The notes: generated from the letters alone by a model not told the origin. A DNA stretch of 64,000 bases from Abyssalbus ytuae (GCF_022807975.1 NZ_CP094358.1:2976001-3040000), one strand, 5' to 3'; counted from the first letter of the stretch, positions 9,155 through 17,771 are shown. Translations and numbers: made by a program.

Positions 9155-9773
9155 AGCTGTCAAATAATTCTTTAGGCTCTAAACCGGCTTCTCTCTTTAT
9201 CCTTACCTTTTCAGACTCGAGTATGTTCATTTCATCTACATACTGTCCAAGAAGGTGCCTGTTTGTTTGCGGAAGGTCTTCAAAGTCTGAAGTATCAAGG
9301 CTATACACTTTTGTAGGTTTGTTAAAGGCTTCGTCTGGTATTCCGGGATCTTCATCTTTATCTAATCCTTTTACCCGGTAAGCTCGTTCTATAATAATAG
9401 AAGCCTTGTTATAATCGTCTACTGTTTTTGCGGAAAGTATAGCGGCATCTGCCAATTGCAGTAGTTTCTCAAACAGAGCGTTTCTCCATGAATCCTTCTT
9501 TACCTTGTCGTCAAGGTAAAACCATGTCATAGCATCTTCAAAACGTGATTTGGCAATGAGCTCATTAATATTGTATGTGAGGCTTAATTTTTTTATTATT
9601 TTTTGAGGACTATTGACAGAACGCCATAGGGCATTTATAAAATTTAACTGATCCAGGTATTCTACCATTTCATCAGGTAAAGTCTCTGTTTTTCCTTTGT
9701 CTACCCAATCCTCTAAAATAGAAAGGTGAATGCCTTCTAGTGCAGATTCTTTATTTGTTTTTTTTTTTGACAT
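9132..9773 (-). CDS. Terminase-unit protein of unknown function
   Basis: 213 residues, acidic and helical, no clear DNA-binding motif. Lies between the terS-like gene and terL, overlapping terL by 23 nt. It could be a packaging accessory factor or a second small-terminase domain. No family recognised. Confidence 0.65.
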   Translation of the reverse strand: MSKKKTNKESALEGIHLSILEDWVDKGKTETLPDEMVEYLDQLNFINALWRSVNSPQKIIKKLSLTYNINELIAKSRFEDAMTWFYLDDKVKKDSWRNALFEKLLQLADAAILSAKTVDDYNKASIIIERAYRVKGLDKDEDPGIPDEAFNKPTKVYSLDTSDFEDLPQTNRHLLGQYVDEMNILESEKVRIKREAGLEPKELFDSYEQKKDS

Positions 9774-9781
9774 AATTAATA

Positions 9782-10102
9782 CTATAATCCGAATATTGTT
9801 TGTTTTATGTCTTCAAACCTTCTTTCTTCTGATTTTTTATCATGCTGTTGAATTGCAGTTATACTCCCTTCTTCAATTTTTTCCAAAAGCTTTTCGGTTT
9901 TTTTTAGTTCAATGTCCAAACGTCCTTTTTCATAAAATTGTCTTATTTGGCTGTTTTGGTCCCTCCAAATATGCATGAAACTTTTTTTATCAAAACCAAG
10001 CGCCAAGGCTATATCACTTGGCGCATAATTTTGAGAAGCCATTGTTTCAATGGTTTCAAAGTCGGAAGGGGTTATATTTTCTGCTATTTTCTGTAAAGAC
10101 AT
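9782..10102 (-). CDS. Terminase small subunit-like protein
   Basis: 106 residues. Residues about 12-45 form a helix-turn-helix of the terminase small subunit style (alanine-rich first helix, recognition helix near residue 40), followed by a long charged helix for oligomerisation. It precedes terL by one gene, the expected place for the DNA-recognition subunit. Stop-start overlap of 1 nt with the upstream gene. Confidence 0.65.
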   Translation of the reverse strand: MSLQKIAENITPSDFETIETMASQNYAPSDIALALGFDKKSFMHIWRDQNSQIRQFYEKGRLDIELKKTEKLLEKIEEGSITAIQQHDKKSEERRFEDIKQTIFGL

Positions 10103-10998
10103 TATCTTTTACTCAAAACTTTTTTTGCGTGTTTTAACAAGTCTTCGTCCCTCTCTACCAATTCAGTATTTTCTTTTTTAGTATTACGGGAAATGTTTGC
10201 TTCCAATGCATTTATTTTTTTTGTAAGGTCTACCGTATTCATAAGGGTTATTTCTTCCTTTAAAGCAATCCTTTCAAAAACAGGATGTTTTCCTAACACA
10301 TCACCAGTGGTTTTATAATGTTCAAGCTCATCCCATGCTTGCTTATTTTTTATATAGTTTTGTAGTATTATATCGGCCAGTTGTTTAGATTTTACTGCTG
10401 ATAATGCCTCGTGTAATTTTGGCTGGTTTGTTTTGAAAATCTCATACGTAGTGATAAGATCATTTACAAGTATTTTTAAGGAATCAGGACATCCTGGTTC
10501 TCCAAGGAAAGGAAACTGTTCCCGTAGTTTTATAGATGCTTTCTGGTCATCAGGCAACTCTTTAAGCTGTTTTTCTATTTCAATTTTACGGGCAGATTCA
10601 AGTGTAGCAAAAATATCTATCTTTTTTCTTGACGGAGATTTTAACCCAAGTTCTTTAATCAAAACTTTTGCTTCGCTATAATCAGTTTCTGTACTGAATT
10701 TTAACAACTTATCTTGTGGGGTTAAAACTTCCTTTGTAATTATAACTTCGTTTACTGTTACTTGCGGTTTATGATCAACCTGTTTTTGAAGAAGTATATT
10801 AAGGTTTCTTTCCGGAATACCTACTAACTTTGCCATTTCATAACATAACCGGTGTATATTGGCTGGGGTATTTGTCATACGGGCAAAAGTTTGCTGTATT
10901 GCAAGGTTTTTACCTGGTAGTTTGTTATAAAGGTTCCGGCCACCTAACAAGGACCGATCTGTTTTTATGTAGTGCTCTACCTGTTTTTTAGCGTCCAT
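10102..10998 (-). CDS. Late phage protein of unknown function, first gene of terminase unit
   Basis: 298 residues, helical, Lys/Glu-rich. It starts about 25 nt after late promoter P3 and leads the terS-terL operon. No family recognised; a packaging-associated role is inferred from operon position. Confidence 0.65.
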   Translation of the reverse strand: MDAKKQVEHYIKTDRSLLGGRNLYNKLPGKNLAIQQTFARMTNTPANIHRLCYEMAKLVGIPERNLNILLQKQVDHKPQVTVNEVIITKEVLTPQDKLLKFSTETDYSEAKVLIKELGLKSPSRKKIDIFATLESARKIEIEKQLKELPDDQKASIKLREQFPFLGEPGCPDSLKILVNDLITTYEIFKTNQPKLHEALSAVKSKQLADIILQNYIKNKQAWDELEHYKTTGDVLGKHPVFERIALKEEITLMNTVDLTKKINALEANISRNTKKENTELVERDEDLLKHAKKVLSKR

Positions 10999-11023
10999 TT
11001 TAACTGTTTTTTTGTTATTAACG

Positions 11024-11061
11024 CTAATGTAAAAAGGTGTAACTACACTTGAAAGGACATG
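11024..11061 (-). promoter_or_regulatory. Late promoter-like element P3
   Basis: Minus strand: CATGTCCTTTCAAG, 16 nt, TACATTAG. One base of the block and two of the -7 box differ from the other copies. A 25-nt leader separates it from the ATG at 10998. Confidence 0.6.
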
Positions 11062-11113
11062 AAAGAGTGTTTAGAAGTAAAAATTTTAATTTGATTGATG
11101 GGGTAATTAAAAA

Positions 11114-11129
11114 CCCCGCCGGAGCGGGG
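11114..11129. terminator. Terminator after the 85-residue gene
   Basis: CCCCGC (11114-11119) pairs with GCGGGG (11124-11129) over a 4-nt loop, with an A-run on its left and T-rich sequence on its right. It closes the moron cassette that holds HicAB. Confidence 0.75.
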
Positions 11130-11137
11130 ATGTTTTA

Positions 11138-11395
11138 TTAGCTTAACAGTTGTACGGCCTCTATATCCTTTTCAAGGTACATTTCGGCCATCTGTAAGAA
11201 ATTAAATAAATTCATAAAAGAAAAGTATAAACTTTCCCTCTCTAATGGTTCATCCAGTTGTTCGTGTGGTACCGATAAACGATACATTTTACAAATATCT
11301 GTTTTGAGCATGCCTATATCGGCAGTTTCATGTAGTTCTTTTACAGCTTCAAAAATAAGCTTCTTTTTGTTGGACTTGTGTGATTCTTTTGTCAT
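11138..11395 (-). CDS. Small protein with a structured leader
   Basis: 85 residues, soluble, helical; no recognised family. Its 5' leader carries a compact GC-rich foldable element at 11417-11483 that is unusual for this AT-rich region. A terminator lies directly downstream, so it is expressed as a single unit or read through from upstream genes. It could be regulated by the leader. Confidence 0.6.
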   Translation of the reverse strand: MTKESHKSNKKKLIFEAVKELHETADIGMLKTDICKMYRLSVPHEQLDEPLERESLYFSFMNLFNFLQMAEMYLEKDIEAVQLLS

Positions 11396-11416
11396 TTGAA
11401 TAATTATTTAAATGTA

Positions 11417-11483
11417 GGGGTGCTGACCGGTAGAACCACACAAAGTAGAAAAACCGCCGGGCCTTACGGCTTACGGACACCCC
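11417..11483 (-). ncRNA. Candidate structured RNA leader (unassigned)
   Basis: Closing stem GGGGTG (11417-11422) with CACCCC (11478-11483). Inside is a GCC/GGC hairpin capped by a GUAA (GNRA-type) tetraloop on the minus strand (11461-11470), with CCG/CGG around it, and a CCGG/CCGG pairing possibility (11427-11430 with 11457-11460). The block is markedly GC-richer than its surroundings and ends about 20 nt before the start of the 85-residue gene. Could be a riboswitch, a protein-binding leader or a separate RNA. Family unknown. Confidence 0.45.
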
Positions 11484-11554
11484 CATATTAATAATAATTT
11501 TTGTTGTAAATAGCATGTATGGTTCTTTTTGTCAGCCACAAATGTAATGAAAAA

Positions 11555-12121
11555 CTACCATTCATTGTCCTTTTTTGATGATAAATAATAATATAACCTA
11601 TAGTTTAACGTATTGAATGTTTCTGTTATAAGAGGTAATCCTTGTTTATACATTGATCTCAATTTTCCTTTTTTATTATAATAAACAGAAAGATCGTTTA
11701 TTGAAATACCAACATCTCCTCCAGAAGAAAATTGACTTCCTTCTTGATAATATTTAGCCGATATAGGGTCAAATTTATATTTTCCATCCTTAAATGAAAT
11801 TTCAACAACATAAGTTCCATGGTGATTATAAATCATTCCAATAGAGTTTATGCTGAAGATGATTTCTTCATATCCTTCAATTCTTATTTTTTCATTTTCA
11901 AAAGTTGTTTTAATTACTTCATCTGGATTTTTATATGTTTCTTTAATCCAATTTATTGTTTTGATATATAACTCTGACTGAGATAAAGAATCTACTTCTA
12001 CTACAATATAATCTGTAAGAGAAGGGAGATCATATTTAATTTTAGGAAAAAATTCATAGTCCATTTGAGAGAAGATAAATGAATGAACTAAAAAAAATGA
12101 AATTGAAAGTATTTTTTTCAT
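11555..12121 (-). CDS. Secreted DUF4468-like protein
   Basis: 188 residues with a Sec signal peptide (MKKILSISFFLVHSFIFSQ). The central part (TINWIKETYKNPDEVI..., then beta-rich) matches the pattern of DUF4468 (TBP-like) proteins common in Bacteroidetes. It would act in the periplasm or outer membrane. It is cargo in the moron cassette, flanked by terminators, so it may alter the lysogen's surface. Function unknown. Confidence 0.65.
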   Translation of the reverse strand: MKKILSISFFLVHSFIFSQMDYEFFPKIKYDLPSLTDYIVVEVDSLSQSELYIKTINWIKETYKNPDEVIKTTFENEKIRIEGYEEIIFSINSIGMIYNHHGTYVVEISFKDGKYKFDPISAKYYQEGSQFSSGGDVGISINDLSVYYNKKGKLRSMYKQGLPLITETFNTLNYRLYYYLSSKKDNEW

Positions 12122-12170
12122 AATATGATTATTTATTTTGTAAGGTTATTTTATAAAGTTACAAAAAAAA

Positions 12171-12190
12171 TACCCCTCCGTTAAGGGGTA
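12171..12190. terminator. Bidirectional terminator between hicB and the DUF4468 gene
   Basis: TACCCCT (12171-12177) pairs with AGGGGTA (12184-12190), flanked by A and T runs on opposite sides. Second of two terminators in tandem after hicB. Confidence 0.75.
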
Positions 12191-12243
12191 TTTTTTCTAA
12201 CAAAAAACAGCTATTATATTTTGAATTATTGTTTAAATTAAAA

Positions 12244-12268
12244 AATCCCGGTATAACATACCGGGATT
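12244..12268. terminator. Terminator after hicB
   Basis: A perfect 10-bp stem, AATCCCGGTA (12244-12253) with TACCGGGATT (12259-12268), and a 5-nt loop. It lies 37 nt after the hicB stop. Confidence 0.75.
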
Positions 12269-12304
12269 AATTATCTGATTGAGTTCTTCGAATGATATTA
12301 ATCT

Positions 12305-12715
12305 TTAAACTGCAAGAGTAATATCGGTTATTTCATCGGCTAATTTATGTAAGCCTTGAGATATATCCAAAAGTTTTTTATCTGATAACGGAGCTAATCC
12401 TTTTGTGTACTGCCTGAAAAGGCTTTTGTTGATGTTTAAATAATCTTCAGCAAAAGCTGTTTTGTTAATTACTTTGAAATATTCAAAAAATTGTTGAATA
12501 TCTAATACATAGTTTATCTCATAATCAGTTATTTTTTTGTTCGTTTTGTTTATTTCATTTTGATATTCAATTTCATGATAAAGGGCTTCATTAAAATTGT
12601 TCTTAAGTTCCTGAATGCTGTCTCCAACAGCAATTAAACCATTCTCTTCTTTCGCGTAACAAGAAAAACCGGTATGTGTTTTTTCTATAATTACAGTTAA
12701 TAGATTTTTTTTCAT
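12305..12715 (-). CDS. hicB: HicB-type antitoxin with C-terminal HTH
   Basis: 136 residues. Residues about 1-60 form the partial RNase-H-like HicB domain (IIEKTHTGFSCYA...GDSIQEL). Residues about 90-130 look like a C-terminal helix-turn-helix used to bind the operator. It neutralises the adjacent HicA and probably represses its own operon through the two palindromes upstream of hicA. Transcribed after hicA with a 29-nt gap. Confidence 0.8.
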   Translation of the reverse strand: MKKNLLTVIIEKTHTGFSCYAKEENGLIAVGDSIQELKNNFNEALYHEIEYQNEINKTNKKITDYEINYVLDIQQFFEYFKVINKTAFAEDYLNINKSLFRQYTKGLAPLSDKKLLDISQGLHKLADEITDITLAV

Positions 12716-12744
12716 GTGTTTTTTGTATTTGGTAAAGGCAGGGG

Positions 12745-12933
12745 TTATTTTAACCCCGCCTTTTTTAAGATACTGTGATAAGTACCATTAGCCATTTCTT
12801 TACTCGAATGCCGAGGTATAGTTAGCTGGCCTTTTTTGGTTGGATGCCTGTACAGATCGTGGTTTGCTCCATTCCTGTGTAAATACCAACCATCTTTTAA
12901 TAGTAGCTTTAAAAGCTCATTAACTGTAGCCAT
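12745..12933 (-). CDS. hicA: HicA-type mRNA interferase toxin
   Basis: 62 residues, normal HicA length. The double-stranded-RNA-binding fold is shown by the DGWYLHR and NHDLYRHP motifs, with the putative catalytic His near residue 25, and the basic C-terminal end. It cleaves mRNA when HicB is lost. Order toxin then antitoxin, embedded in a prophage moron cassette, fits a role in prophage maintenance or phage exclusion. Confidence 0.85.
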   Translation of the reverse strand: MATVNELLKLLLKDGWYLHRNGANHDLYRHPTKKGQLTIPRHSSKEMANGTYHSILKKAGLK

Positions 12934-12997
12934 GATTACAGTGTTAAATGATTAATAAAATTTTCAAAGAACGTTATCAGATAATAACAGTACAAAT

Positions 12998-13047
12998 ATA
13001 ACATATTTGTTATATATAAAGCAACTTTTTTATAACATATTTGTTAT
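12998..13047 (-). promoter_or_regulatory. Twin hicAB operator palindromes
   Basis: Two identical 16-bp elements, ATAACATATTTGTTAT, at 12998-13013 and 13032-13047. Each has perfect ATAACA/TGTTAT arms. Their starts are 34 bp apart, about three helical turns, and they lie 65-115 nt upstream of hicA. Binding by HicB with looping or cooperative contact is inferred. Confidence 0.7.
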
Positions 13048-13054
13048 ATATAAA

Positions 13055-13082
13055 AAAGTCCCTGAATTACTCCAGGGACTTT
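13055..13082. terminator. Terminator after the tail tube gene
   Basis: A perfect 10-bp stem, AAAGTCCCTG (13055-13064) with CAGGGACTTT (13073-13082). It ends the protease-capsid-tail unit and isolates the hicAB cassette. Confidence 0.75.
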
Positions 13083-13117
13083 ACATCACTAACTAAATAA
13101 AATTAAATATGAAAAAA

Positions 13118-13936
13118 TTACGTTCTGCTTATTTCTACAAATACATGGTCTCCTCCGGCCACTTCAAAAGCTTTAACTGTTAACATAGCTCCTGAGAGTC
13201 CCTGCCAGTCTACAGCTCCTGCCATAAGGAAGTTTGTATTGCTTGCTTCTATAGTTGCAGGATTGCTACCACCACTACCTAACAAGGTATAAACACCATC
13301 TGTTTCAGCATTTGTAAGATCGGTAATTACGGTTGCCCCTGCATTATCCTGTAGCTGGTATTCTCCTGATCCGTTAGTAACATCTACAGTTGTGGCATCA
13401 ACCGGTACCGTTGTAGCTGTTGCAAAGGTGAAGGTTCCGGTGTATCTACCCGGCATAAGATCTGTTTTTGCAAACTGCTGGAATTTTACAAGGTTCATGG
13501 TGGCATCATTATTATTTTGACCTTCAAGCAAAATACTTAACGGGGCACACCTGGTTCCGTAAAGCCTGTAAAAAGGAGTTCCTCCACCGCATGCTCCTAC
13601 CTGAACCGCTACAACTATGCTTCTGTTGGTCCAGTTTTGAATAAATTCTTCAAAATCCTGTGTGCTACCAGGTACAGAAAACTCTGGTAATGCACTTATG
13701 GATACATTGTCTTCTTCGCCTTCGCTGGTAACCGGCAAACTTGTTTTACTGGAAGATACCTGCATTTTTGTTGCATATTTACCTGCTTTCATAACAAAAT
13801 TGCCAACCATAAGTATTCCGTTGTCATCCCTTGAAGGAAAAGAAGCTATATCGTTAAGGTCCATAAGTACTACCTCAAAACTTTTATTTTCGGCGGACCC
13901 TTTACCTTTTACGAGTATGTTTGGATTTGTGTACAT
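13118..13936 (-). CDS. Phage major tail (tube) protein with C-terminal shared module
   Basis: 272 residues. Residues about 1-170 are beta-rich, as in tail tube proteins. Residues about 180-272 are a module (DAT..., ITDL, NF-hydrophobic, then a FVE-type end) also found twice at the C-terminus of the adjacent capsid protein. This suggests a surface-displayed decoration domain. Located 54 nt after the capsid gene. Tail identity is inferred from order and composition. Confidence 0.6.
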   Translation of the reverse strand: MYTNPNILVKGKGSAENKSFEVVLMDLNDIASFPSRDDNGILMVGNFVMKAGKYATKMQVSSSKTSLPVTSEGEEDNVSISALPEFSVPGSTQDFEEFIQNWTNRSIVVAVQVGACGGGTPFYRLYGTRCAPLSILLEGQNNNDATMNLVKFQQFAKTDLMPGRYTGTFTFATATTVPVDATTVDVTNGSGEYQLQDNAGATVITDLTNAETDGVYTLLGSGGSNPATIEASNTNFLMAGAVDWQGLSGAMLTVKAFEVAGGDHVFVEISRT

Positions 13937-13963
13937 TTTTTTATGTATTAAAAATTAAACAAT

Positions 13964-13983
13964 ACCCCCAGGTTACCGGGGGT
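13964..13983 (-). terminator. Weak hairpin between capsid and tail genes
   Basis: ACCCCC (13964-13969) pairs with GGGGGT (13978-13983) over an 8-nt loop, in the gap between the capsid stop and the tail start. There is no strong T-run, so partial termination to lower tail versus capsid expression is a guess. Confidence 0.4.
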
Positions 13984-13990
13984 GTATATA

Positions 13991-16150
13991 TTATCCTCGT
14001 TCTACTTCTACAAACTTGGCGCCGTTATAAACTACTTTAAGATAAGTACCGTTTGAAGCAGTGAATGAACCTGTAAGTAAGAAGTTACCAGAGTTTGCAA
14101 CTGTAGTAGAGTTTGTATCGCTACCTCCCTCTATAGTGTAGGTTTCTCCTTCTATTGCATTTTCAATATTTGTTAATGCAGTAGCTCCTGAATTAGCCGA
14201 TGTTACAAAGTGTGTACCATCCTGAGCATCGGCCGTAGTGGCATCACCAGCTAAGGTTACTTTTTCTGTAGAAGAAGCCTCGGAAGCTATAGTTCTTGAA
14301 TACTCCAAAAACTTATCTCCGGCAACTGCTATAAGTACCAACACATTTCCTTTATTAAGCGGGAAGTTTCCTCCATCCAACAATAAATCTGAATTTGAAA
14401 CCACGGTAGATATATTGGTTTCAGCATCACCATATAGGTAAATATAATCTCCTACGGTAGCATCATCAATATCTGTGATGTTTGTAGGGGCAGTATTATT
14501 AGAACCAATTTTTAATGCTTTATGCTCTGTTACTGACGGAGTGGCATCATTAGCTGCTACCGGAACATATACATCGGTTAATAAATCTACCTTATTGGAG
14601 AAAAATATCTGATCTTCATAATCTATTTCTGCTGAAGGATCTACTTTTGCACCAAATGCTTTGAAGAATACACCTAACTTATAGTCTGCAAAGAAGTTGA
14701 TAATTCTTTTTGTATATTCAATAGTGATAATACCTTCTTCACCAGGACGATCAACCATAAGGCCTATATTGTCATCGGTAGTAATATACATAAACCCGGT
14801 ACCTTCTAACTGTGCATGTTTTACAAACTCAATATTAGGAAAATCCTCTACGTGGTTTGCAATACGCTCGTAATCCATATATACACCTTTAGATTTTTCA
14901 CGGCCATCAATGTACCACCGGTGAACATCGTTCCCTAATCCTAATTTTAACCCGGGCATGTTACGAACATCAATCGGAAGTTTATTCTCCACCCAATCCT
15001 GTATAACATCGTATGCGTTTACAGAATTAACTTTTGGAAGGTCATGAGACTTATAGTCAACATCCATATGCTTACTTATAAGTTTCAAGAACCCATCCAT
15101 TGAGTTTAAGAAACTACCGGCTTTATCAGGTTGTAAAGCAGGGTCTGAATAAACACCTTTGAAAACAGAAATTTTATCTTCCTTCCTGGCTTTTTTGAGT
15201 ATTTCACCTATTAAATATCTGGCAAAACTTTCTTTATATGGAGTAGAACCTTCATTAAAGAACATGTTTAACCATGATTTTTCAATAGACTTAAGTTCGC
15301 TGGCCTGCCACTCACCATCTATTTGTTTATCAAATATTTTATTGATAACAGGTACAAACCTTTGCTTGTTTTTTGGTAGCCATTCTTTTTTAAAAGCCTG
15401 GGTAATCTCTCCTGAAACAATAGATGTAAATACGTATTGATCCTGAACGTTACTTACCACCGGCCAGTGAGCAGGGATGTCGTATCCATCCATAAGAAGG
15501 CTCATTATTTCATTTGAGTTCCTTCTGTAATAGGCGCCAAGGTCTTCGTTAAGTTTATCAATATTTACTTTATCCCAAACCGTAGCTGCTGACGGTTCTA
15601 TTTTTCCGGAGGCTGCTCTCTTGTTCCATGGCCTTTCTAATGAATCCCATGAATTTCCGGAGGCAAAAAGGTGAGTTTTTGAATGTGTTACTGAGTTCAT
15701 TTTTTTATTTTCTTGAGTAATTAATGCCTCCGGAACATCATCTTCCGGCAACTTTTTTAATTTTTCGTTATCAGCTGCTAACTGAGCGTTGGTTTTTAAC
15801 AGGCCTTCTGCTTGTTTCACCATATCGCGTAATTTTGAAGCTAAGGTTTTTTCGTCTGCAGTTGGAACTTCTGAAGGTTCCGGATCTTCTTCCTGTTCTG
15901 ATGCTGGATTAACTCCTGACGCTTTCATTTTTTCCATGAATTCATCATAGTGCTTCTGAGCTTCCTCATTGGCTTTTAAGTATTCTTCGTTATAATACTT
16001 CATGAATTGTTCGGCAAATCCGTCTTTGCCGGTTTCAGCGTCGAGCTTCTTTTTTTCCTCTTCAGAAAAATCAAGCTTTTCTTTTGCCCCGGGTTCAAAG
16101 CCCATAAAGGCAGCTACCGTAGGCAAAAACTTTAAAAAAAGTTCTTTCAT
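13991..16150 (-). CDS. Scaffold-capsid fusion: phage major capsid protein
   Basis: 719 residues, long for a capsid protein. Residues 1-150 are charged and coiled-coil-like (Glu/Lys-rich) and look like a scaffolding domain removed by the upstream protease. A proline-rich linker follows, then the capsid core to about residue 530. The last ~185 residues hold two copies of a beta-rich module (about 535-620 and 636-719) shared with the neighbouring tail protein. It would form the head shell. Confidence 0.75.
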   Translation of the reverse strand: MKELFLKFLPTVAAFMGFEPGAKEKLDFSEEEKKKLDAETGKDGFAEQFMKYYNEEYLKANEEAQKHYDEFMEKMKASGVNPASEQEEDPEPSEVPTADEKTLASKLRDMVKQAEGLLKTNAQLAADNEKLKKLPEDDVPEALITQENKKMNSVTHSKTHLFASGNSWDSLERPWNKRAASGKIEPSAATVWDKVNIDKLNEDLGAYYRRNSNEIMSLLMDGYDIPAHWPVVSNVQDQYVFTSIVSGEITQAFKKEWLPKNKQRFVPVINKIFDKQIDGEWQASELKSIEKSWLNMFFNEGSTPYKESFARYLIGEILKKARKEDKISVFKGVYSDPALQPDKAGSFLNSMDGFLKLISKHMDVDYKSHDLPKVNSVNAYDVIQDWVENKLPIDVRNMPGLKLGLGNDVHRWYIDGREKSKGVYMDYERIANHVEDFPNIEFVKHAQLEGTGFMYITTDDNIGLMVDRPGEEGIITIEYTKRIINFFADYKLGVFFKAFGAKVDPSAEIDYEDQIFFSNKVDLLTDVYVPVAANDATPSVTEHKALKIGSNNTAPTNITDIDDATVGDYIYLYGDAETNISTVVSNSDLLLDGGNFPLNKGNVLVLIAVAGDKFLEYSRTIASEASSTEKVTLAGDATTADAQDGTHFVTSANSGATALTNIENAIEGETYTIEGGSDTNSTTVANSGNFLLTGSFTASNGTYLKVVYNGAKFVEVERG
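13994..14548 (-). repeat. Tandem protein module repeat at the capsid C-terminus (a third copy in the tail gene)
   Basis: Two about 85-residue copies (roughly 14291-14548 and 13994-14245) share the pattern DAT..., an NI/ITD-type turn, Y-I/T, a GN-F core and an F(V/L)E end. The tail gene's C-terminus (about 13121-13399) carries a third. They appear diverged at the DNA level, so they are domain duplications, not recent copies. Confidence 0.6.
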
Positions 16151-16174
16151 TTCTTTTTGTTTTAAGATTAATAA

Positions 16175-17047
16175 TTAACTAAATATTAAAGACCTGCCTG
16201 CGGCAAGGAGCTTTACTTTTTCAATAGCAGCATTTAGATTTCCAATGCCATCAATTAAACCGTTTTTTAATGCGTCATCCGCATAAAACATTCGACCATT
16301 TAAAATTCCATCTACATCAGTGTCCAGGTTTTTACGGTGCTGCTTTACAAATTTTTGAAACTGCTTTGCTAAAGGATTAAGCATTTCTTCCTTTATAGAA
16401 TCATATTCTCCATTTAAAGCTTTTTCAAATGGTAAGTTTTTATGTGTGGACTGATCTGCATATATGGTATGTATTTTTATACCTTCCTTTTCATAATATC
16501 CTTTTACGTCAGCGAATTCTATCATAACACCTATGCTTCCAAACATGGCAGATATGTTGTTTTCTGCCATAATATAATCTGTAGCGCTGGCTACATAATA
16601 ATTAGCCGAGGCACTTATATCTGCAATAGCTACTACGGGCTTTTTTCTTTTGCTTAAAAAATCTAAATAAGGTGATATTGAAGAGACAGAACCTCCTCCT
16701 GAATCCATTCTCCATATCTGGCCTATGATATTTTCATTTGCTTCAAAATCTTCGGCAAAACCTACTAGCTCATCAGCTCCCCAAGAGCAAAAGTCTCCAT
16801 ATTTGATCATCGGGCCCATTATAGATACAATACCTATACTTCCCTCCGGTATATCTTCTTCACTGGAAATTATTTTTCCTTCAGGAGTTCGTGCCTCACG
16901 GATCAATACGGCATCAGGACGCGGGTCAAAATCTGATTTTTTTTTAGAGGTTATTTTTAAGGCAACATCTAAATATTTTAAGGCTGTTTGGGGTTCAATG
17001 AACCATGAACCTCTAAGTATTTCTGAAGCAGTACGAGAAAAAATCAT
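16175..17047 (-). CDS. S49-family prohead protease (SppA/ClpP fold)
   Basis: 290 residues. Contains GGGSV after the first strand, an ISASANYY motif with candidate nucleophile Ser147, GSIGV, and a downstream Lys (about 203) that could serve as base, as in SppA. The role would be processing scaffold and capsid during head maturation. It precedes the capsid gene by 24 nt. Downstream of P4, with a leader of about 28 nt. Confidence 0.85.
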   Translation of the reverse strand: MIFSRTASEILRGSWFIEPQTALKYLDVALKITSKKKSDFDPRPDAVLIREARTPEGKIISSEEDIPEGSIGIVSIMGPMIKYGDFCSWGADELVGFAEDFEANENIIGQIWRMDSGGGSVSSISPYLDFLSKRKKPVVAIADISASANYYVASATDYIMAENNISAMFGSIGVMIEFADVKGYYEKEGIKIHTIYADQSTHKNLPFEKALNGEYDSIKEEMLNPLAKQFQKFVKQHRKNLDTDVDGILNGRMFYADDALKNGLIDGIGNLNAAIEKVKLLAAGRSLIFS

Positions 17048-17075
17048 TTTTTATTTTATAATGATTATTATATGA

Positions 17076-17113
17076 CAATGATAAAAAACTACAGGATGTG
17101 TTAAAAGGACATG
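17076..17113 (-). promoter_or_regulatory. Late promoter-like element P4
   Basis: Minus strand: CATGTCCTTTTAAC, 16 nt, TATCATTG. The -7 box is identical to that of P6. A 28-nt leader separates it from the protease ATG. Confidence 0.7.
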
Positions 17114-17173
17114 CTATTAACTGGTTGTTTTTTAATTATTTTTACCAGGTAATTGTATTGATGAAGATTGTTT

Positions 17174-17212
17174 TAATGACATAAACGAACGCCTGTTTTT
17201 AAAAGGACAATG
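17174..17212 (-). promoter_or_regulatory. Degenerate late promoter-like element P5
   Basis: Minus strand: CATTGTCCTTTTAAA, 16 nt, TGTCATTA. One base is inserted at the upstream end and two changes lie in the -7 box. It overlaps the stop codon of the gene at 17199-17771. Probably a weak upstream companion of P4. Confidence 0.45.
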
Positions 17213-17771
17213 TTTGGACATATTTTTCTAATAGCATACTATTCTTATTATTCGCGTTGTTTTTATGTCTTTGAAACATCTTGAAAAAATTCTCAAGACT
17301 CTTATTTCCTAAGTTGACGTTGTTTTTTTGTAAGAATGTCTGAATAGCTGCTTTGCGAATTCCTTTTCTTTTTTGGTTTTCCTCCCACCCGTTTTTTCTA
17401 TGTGCATATTCGGCACCGTCAACAAAATTTATAAGTGAGTAGTCAAAATGATGTTTTATCATTTCCATAATGTTGTTCATTTTGCTTTCTTCAATAAAAA
17501 GAAAATGGCGGTCGCCCCTTACAGATCCTGAATAGTTATTTCCTATAAAATTTGAAATTTTCAAATAATAATCATCGAGGTTGGTGTGTTTTATTTTTTT
17601 TGATTGCTTATCTATAGAGGTGATTATTATTTTACCTATATCTGAAGACCTGTTTATTTCAATAGTTTTAATCCCGTTGATTATTTGTATTTCTGATTTT
17701 ACAAGGGAAGAAAAATAGCTGACCAAATATTCCGGAGCCGGGAAATGTATTAATTGAAAGTTATCTGCCAT
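17199..17771 (-). CDS. Unknown soluble protein between lysis and protease units
   Basis: 190 residues, basic, Lys/Asn-rich C-terminus. No signal peptide or membrane segment and no recognised family. Its stop TAA is shared with the P5 element. Preceded by a 55-nt gap from the lysis cassette. Confidence 0.6.
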   Translation of the reverse strand: MADNFQLIHFPAPEYLVSYFSSLVKSEIQIINGIKTIEINRSSDIGKIIITSIDKQSKKIKHTNLDDYYLKISNFIGNNYSGSVRGDRHFLFIEESKMNNIMEMIKHHFDYSLINFVDGAEYAHRKNGWEENQKRKGIRKAAIQTFLQKNNVNLGNKSLENFFKMFQRHKNNANNKNSMLLEKYVQTLSF

